From NCBI GenBank assembly GCA_011391295.1, contig JAABQT010000001.1, positions 1 to 23,917 on the forward strand: 23,917 nucleotides of DNA, in the 5' to 3' direction. Position numbers and translations under genes: made by a program. Shown here in pieces: positions 21,651-23,917 of the stretch (the first letter of the stretch is position 1; the number at the start of each line of letters is the position of its first letter). This stretch comes from Betaproteobacteria bacterium. Lineage in GTDB: Bacteria; Pseudomonadota; Gammaproteobacteria; Burkholderiales; SG8-39. The notes under the pieces were generated by a model, which saw nothing but the letters and a program-made list of their open reading frames with translations, had not been told where the DNA came from and ran no database searches.

Positions 21651-22082
21651 ATGCGTATCCGTCCGTTCCAAGAAGACGACAAGGCAGCTGTTGTTGAACT
21701 TTGGAAGCAATGCCAACTCACACGCCCTTGGAACGATCCCCAGAAGGACATCGAGCGAAAGCTTAAGGTCCAGCCAGAGCTTTTTCTCGTTGGCACTGAA
21801 AACGCAGCGGTAGTCGCCACCGTAATGGCTGGTTACGAAGGGCACCGGGGTTGGGTCAATTACCTAGCAGTTGCCCCAGCGTTTCGCGGCCGGGGTTTCG
21901 GCCGTGCTCTAATGCAGCACGTGGAACAACTTCTTGTCGAGTTGGGTTGCCCGAAGCTCAGCCTTCTTGTGAGGGCGCCAAATGCCGAGGTTTTAGCCTT
22001 CTACCGCCATATTGGGTATGCGCGAGACGATGTGGTCGCTCTGGGCAAACGTCTTATCCATGATGGTCCAACTGCGGCTTAA
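21651..22082 (+). CDS. GNAT family N-acetyltransferase, cassette-borne
   Basis: A 143-residue GNAT protein. MRIRPFQEDDKAAVVELWKQC is the usual first strand and helix. NYLAVAPAFRGRGFGRALMQHVEQLL contains the acetyl-CoA pyrophosphate loop (R-G-R-G-F-G), and LLVRAPNAEVLAFYRHIGY is the C-terminal motif B. It resembles YpeA-like acetyltransferases; the acceptor amine is unknown, and an antibiotic substrate cannot be assumed. GC content is visibly lower than in the genes to the left. Its TAA stop lies inside the attC-like site that begins at 22077, as is usual in integron cassettes. Confidence 0.88.
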   Translation: MRIRPFQEDDKAAVVELWKQCQLTRPWNDPQKDIERKLKVQPELFLVGTENAAVVATVMAGYEGHRGWVNYLAVAPAFRGRGFGRALMQHVEQLLVELGCPKLSLLVRAPNAEVLAFYRHIGYARDDVVALGKRLIHDGPTAA

Positions 22083-22157
22083 CAACGCGAACGACAGCGA
22101 CACCGTCCACTCGCCGCTACGCGCTCCGTATGGTGCGCGTCATCGCGAACGTTAGAC
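22077..22157 (+). other. Integron attC recombination site (81 bp) after the GNAT cassette
   Basis: Starts GCTTAAC (RYYYAAC, 22077-22083) and ends GTTAGAC (GTTRRRY, 22151-22157). Inside, AACGCGA after the left core is complementary to TCGCG before the right core (GTCATCGCGAAC), giving the paired L boxes of a folded attC bottom strand. It contains the stop codon of the preceding gene and precedes the next cassette gene by 17 nt. Confidence 0.75.
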
Positions 22158-22174
22158 CTCATTGGAGAACGAGC

Positions 22175-22723
22175 ATGCGCAGAGTACTGATTGCTTGCGC
22201 TCTCCTGATGTCGACTGATGCGCTTGCCGATGCCAAGGCCGGAGAAAAGAACGCTCAGCTGTGCCTGTTGTGCCATAAACCGGGGAACGTCATGGGCTTG
22301 GCCCCTTTGCTAGAGGCACAGCCGTCGAAGTATCTCGTGCAGGCCACGACTGAATACAAGACGGGCAAAAGACCTGATCCCTTCATGAAAACGAACGTCG
22401 CGGATCTCTCCGCGCGCGATATAAAGGACATAGCAGACTACTTCGCGTCCCGTGCGCCAATGGTCGGCGTTTGGAGCGCTGATCCGGCCAAGGTGGCCGC
22501 CGGCGCAAAGCGGGTGGCGGAGAGCAAATGTGCTTCTTGCCACGGCCCGACTTTTGCCGGGACAGACGAGGTTCCTCGGCTCGCGGGGCAAAAACCTGTG
22601 TACCTCCGCATCCAACTGGAAGCCTTCGCGGCAGGTCGGCGTGCGCATCCGCCGATCGAGATCCCTTTCGACAGGATTGGCGACTTCGAAGCCATCGCAC
22701 ACTACTTCGCGGCGGCGAGATGA
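22175..22723 (+). CDS. Diheme c-type cytochrome (c4-like), cassette-borne, with signal peptide
   Basis: A 182-residue periplasmic protein. MRRVLIACALLMSTDALADA is a signal peptide, so I start at the ATG at 22175 (GGAG upstream) rather than the earlier in-frame ATG at 22130, which lies inside the attC site. Two heme-binding motifs are present, CLLCH (30-34) and CASCH (119-123), in two similar domains (DLSARDIKDIADYF and RIGDFEAIAHYF). The first domain has a plausible axial ligand, Met71 (PFMKTN). The second has no Met after its heme motif, so its axial ligand may be a His or be missing. It would transfer electrons in the periplasm. Flanked by attC sites on both sides. Confidence 0.88.
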   Translation: MRRVLIACALLMSTDALADAKAGEKNAQLCLLCHKPGNVMGLAPLLEAQPSKYLVQATTEYKTGKRPDPFMKTNVADLSARDIKDIADYFASRAPMVGVWSADPAKVAAGAKRVAESKCASCHGPTFAGTDEVPRLAGQKPVYLRIQLEAFAAGRRAHPPIEIPFDRIGDFEAIAHYFAAAR

Positions 22724-22724
22724 G

Positions 22725-22820
22725 GTCTAGCAACGCGTTCAAGAGGAGCGCCGGTCAGCGCCGCTGCCGGGTGCCCTCGTCGCTACGCTCCTCGGCGCCC
22801 ACTCAACGCGAGCGCTAGGC
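22725..22820 (+). other. Integron attC recombination site (96 bp) after the cytochrome cassette
   Basis: Begins GTCTAGC (22725-22731) followed by AACGCGTTCAAGAGG, and ends CTCAACGCGAGC then GCTAGGC (22814-22820). The arrangement GTCTA-CAA-CGTTCAAG ... ACTCAA-GCG-TAGG is that of classic ~60-bp-element-like attC sites, with L boxes CGCGTTCAAG/CTCAACGCG and an inner stem GAGGAGCG/CGCTCCTC. The conserved AAC/GTT of the cores reads AGC/GCT, a complementary change in both arms. Confidence 0.75.
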
Positions 22821-22845
22821 GCCTGAAAGAAAGGAGACTAGGAAC

Positions 22846-23475
22846 ATGAGAAAACTGGTTGTGGGTGCTTTCTTGACTCTGGACGGCGTCATGCAGGCAC
22901 CCGGCGGCCCCAACGAGGACCGCGAAGGTGGCTTCCGGCACGGTGGCTGGTTAGTTCCCTATTTTGACGAGAATCTTGTCGAAATCATGACTGAGTGGGC
23001 CAAGCGATCCGGTGCTTTCCTTCTCGGCCGCAAGACCTATGAGATTTTCGCGGCGTCCTGGCCCAAGTCCACCGACCCGGCGGACGAGATCGCTACGGCC
23101 CTCAACGCTCGGCCGAAGTTCGTCGCTTCGCGGACGCTCGATAAGGTCTCCTGGAACAACTCGCACCTGCTCAAGGGCAACGTTGCCGAGGAAGTCGCGA
23201 AGCTTAAGACAGAGGATGGCGGCGAGATTCAGGTCCACGGCAGCAGCGACCTCCTCCAAACCCTGCTCAAGCACAATCTGATCGACACGCTTCGTATTTG
23301 GCAGTTCCCTGTGGTTGTCGGCACCGGCAAGCGCTTGTTCGGCGAAGGCGCAATCCCGGGCAGCTTCCGGCTTGTCGGCACAGAACAAACCGCTACCGGT
23401 GCTGTTCTGCACGTATACGAGCGTGTCGGCGGCCTCAAGTACGGCGAAGTAGAAGTCGGCCAGGAGACCGTGTAG
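22846..23475 (+). CDS. RibD C-terminal/dihydrofolate reductase-like family protein
   Basis: A 209-residue protein starting MRKLVVGAFLTLDGVMQAPGGPNED, the usual N-terminus of YyaP/RibD-C-type reductases. It continues AFLLGRKTYEIFAASWP, IQVHGSSDLLQTLLKHNLIDTLRI and FPVVVGTGKRLFGEGA. The family shares the DHFR fold and binds NADPH; it includes enzymes of riboflavin synthesis and many uncharacterised reductases. It is not a typical folate reductase. A good Shine-Dalgarno (AAAGGAG) lies upstream, and the start follows the attC site by 25 nt. I see no attC after its stop, so it may be the flank of the cassette run rather than a complete cassette. Confidence 0.9.
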   Translation: MRKLVVGAFLTLDGVMQAPGGPNEDREGGFRHGGWLVPYFDENLVEIMTEWAKRSGAFLLGRKTYEIFAASWPKSTDPADEIATALNARPKFVASRTLDKVSWNNSHLLKGNVAEEVAKLKTEDGGEIQVHGSSDLLQTLLKHNLIDTLRIWQFPVVVGTGKRLFGEGAIPGSFRLVGTEQTATGAVLHVYERVGGLKYGEVEVGQETV

Positions 23476-23507
23476 GGAATACAGCAGTGGTTAAAGCGCT
23501 GCAGTAG

Positions 23508-23917
23508 GAGGAGCGGCCACAGTCTTTCGGCGAGGAGATCGCGAACAGCGTCAGCCATGGCATCGGCCTGGTGGCGGCGCTGGCGGCCTTGCCGATTCTC
23601 ATTACCGCCGCGCTCGATCGCGGGGACGCAGCGGGAATCGTGGGCGCGAGCGTATTTGCGACCACCATGGTGCTCCTGTACTTTTCGTCCACGCTTCTTC
23701 ATGCGTTGCCGCGGAATCGCGCCAAGCGGCTTTTCCAGGTTCTCGATCACTCGGCAATCTACCTCCTGATCGCCGGCACCTACACGCCGTTCACGCTCGG
23801 CGTGCTCCGCGGTAAATGGGGCTGGACGCTGTTCGGGCTCGTGTGGGGCATGGCCGTCGCCGGTACGTTGTTCAAGGCTATCGGCGGCATTCGGTACACG
23901 ACATTCTCGACGTGGGT
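23508..23917 (+). CDS. Hemolysin III/TrhA (PAQR-type) family membrane protein, 3' end outside window; no clear start
   Basis: The frame from 23508 reads EERPQSFGEEIANSVSHGIGLV, then ALPILITAALDR, GASVFATTMVLLYFSSTLLHALPRNRAKRLFQVLDHSAIYLLIAGTYTPF and GWTLFGLVWGMAVAGTLFK. This is the hemolysin III/YqfA family with conserved SxxxH and DHxxIYxxIAGxYTP motifs. Family members are seven-helix inner-membrane proteins, often linked to membrane-lipid homeostasis. The frame is preceded directly by TAG (23505-23507), and no ATG, GTG or TTG occurs before the conserved region. Upstream of the TAG, a GTG at 23487 with a weak Shine-Dalgarno is in frame, so an amber mutation or a 5' truncation is possible. 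Confidence 0.8.

Noticed and set aside
23476..23507. An attC site after the RibD/DHFR-like gene
   Set aside because: GTTAAAG does not fit GTTRRRY and no RYYYAAC partner or palindromic body is present.
1..23917. CRISPR array, rRNA, complete insertion sequence or integrase gene
   Set aside because: No regularly spaced direct repeats, rRNA-like sequence, transposase or tyrosine recombinase motifs were found on either strand.

Overview
The window is GC-rich and gene-dense, with short intergenic gaps and many GTG starts. The gene families (SelA/SelB, HAE1 RND efflux, NnrS with an FNR/DNR box, SirB2, PsiE, MaoC and acyl-CoA dehydrogenase enzymes) suggest a chromosomal segment of a proteobacterium, most likely betaproteobacterial. 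That taxonomic call is inference; no rRNA or other marker is present.

The centrepiece is a compact selenocysteine (Sec) locus at about 9.9-15.9 kb. selA (11635-13023), selB (13020-14912) and the tRNA-Sec gene selC (14855-14948, anticodon TCA) are consecutive on the + strand. Each side carries a gene interrupted by an in-frame TGA that standard gene calling would split or truncate. On the - strand (9950-10489) is a UGSC-family selenoprotein with the motif Sec-Gly-Ser-Cys. On the + strand just after selC (15068-15850) is an ArsM-like SAM-dependent methyltransferase with Sec where ArsM relatives have a conserved cysteine. Both TGAs are followed, after 10 nt, by a hairpin with a 5-nt GU-containing loop, as expected for a bacterial SECIS. 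selB runs 58 nt into selC. selD is not in the window.

The UGSC gene and its Cys-rich partner (10505-11614) head a run of closely packed - strand genes down to position 224. In order these are: an HMA-like protein without its CxxC, an FlK-type thioesterase, a periplasmic adaptor and RND efflux pump, an SDR, a cupin, an acyl-CoA dehydrogenase, a saccharopine-dehydrogenase-like reductase, a coiled-coil protein, a DUF1304 membrane protein, a MaoC-like protein and a VOC protein. The run looks like one long transcription unit combining CoA-linked catabolism with efflux and selenium redox chemistry. The first bases of the window hold the end of a convergent threonine dehydratase.

After the Sec locus come nnrS with an FNR/DNR-type site, a SirB2-family gene, a decayed alpha-hydroxy-acid oxidase fragment, a small catabolic cluster (DHDPS/NAL-family aldolase and two SDRs), a truncated DinB-like gene and a PsiE-family gene.

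From about 21.5 kb the character changes: more AT-rich DNA, an 84-bp nested inverted repeat, and then what look like integron gene cassettes without an integrase. A GNAT acetyltransferase and a diheme cytochrome c are each followed by an attC-like site (22077-22157 and 22725-22820). A RibD/DHFR-like gene follows, and a hemolysin III/TrhA-like gene with no evident start codon runs off the end.
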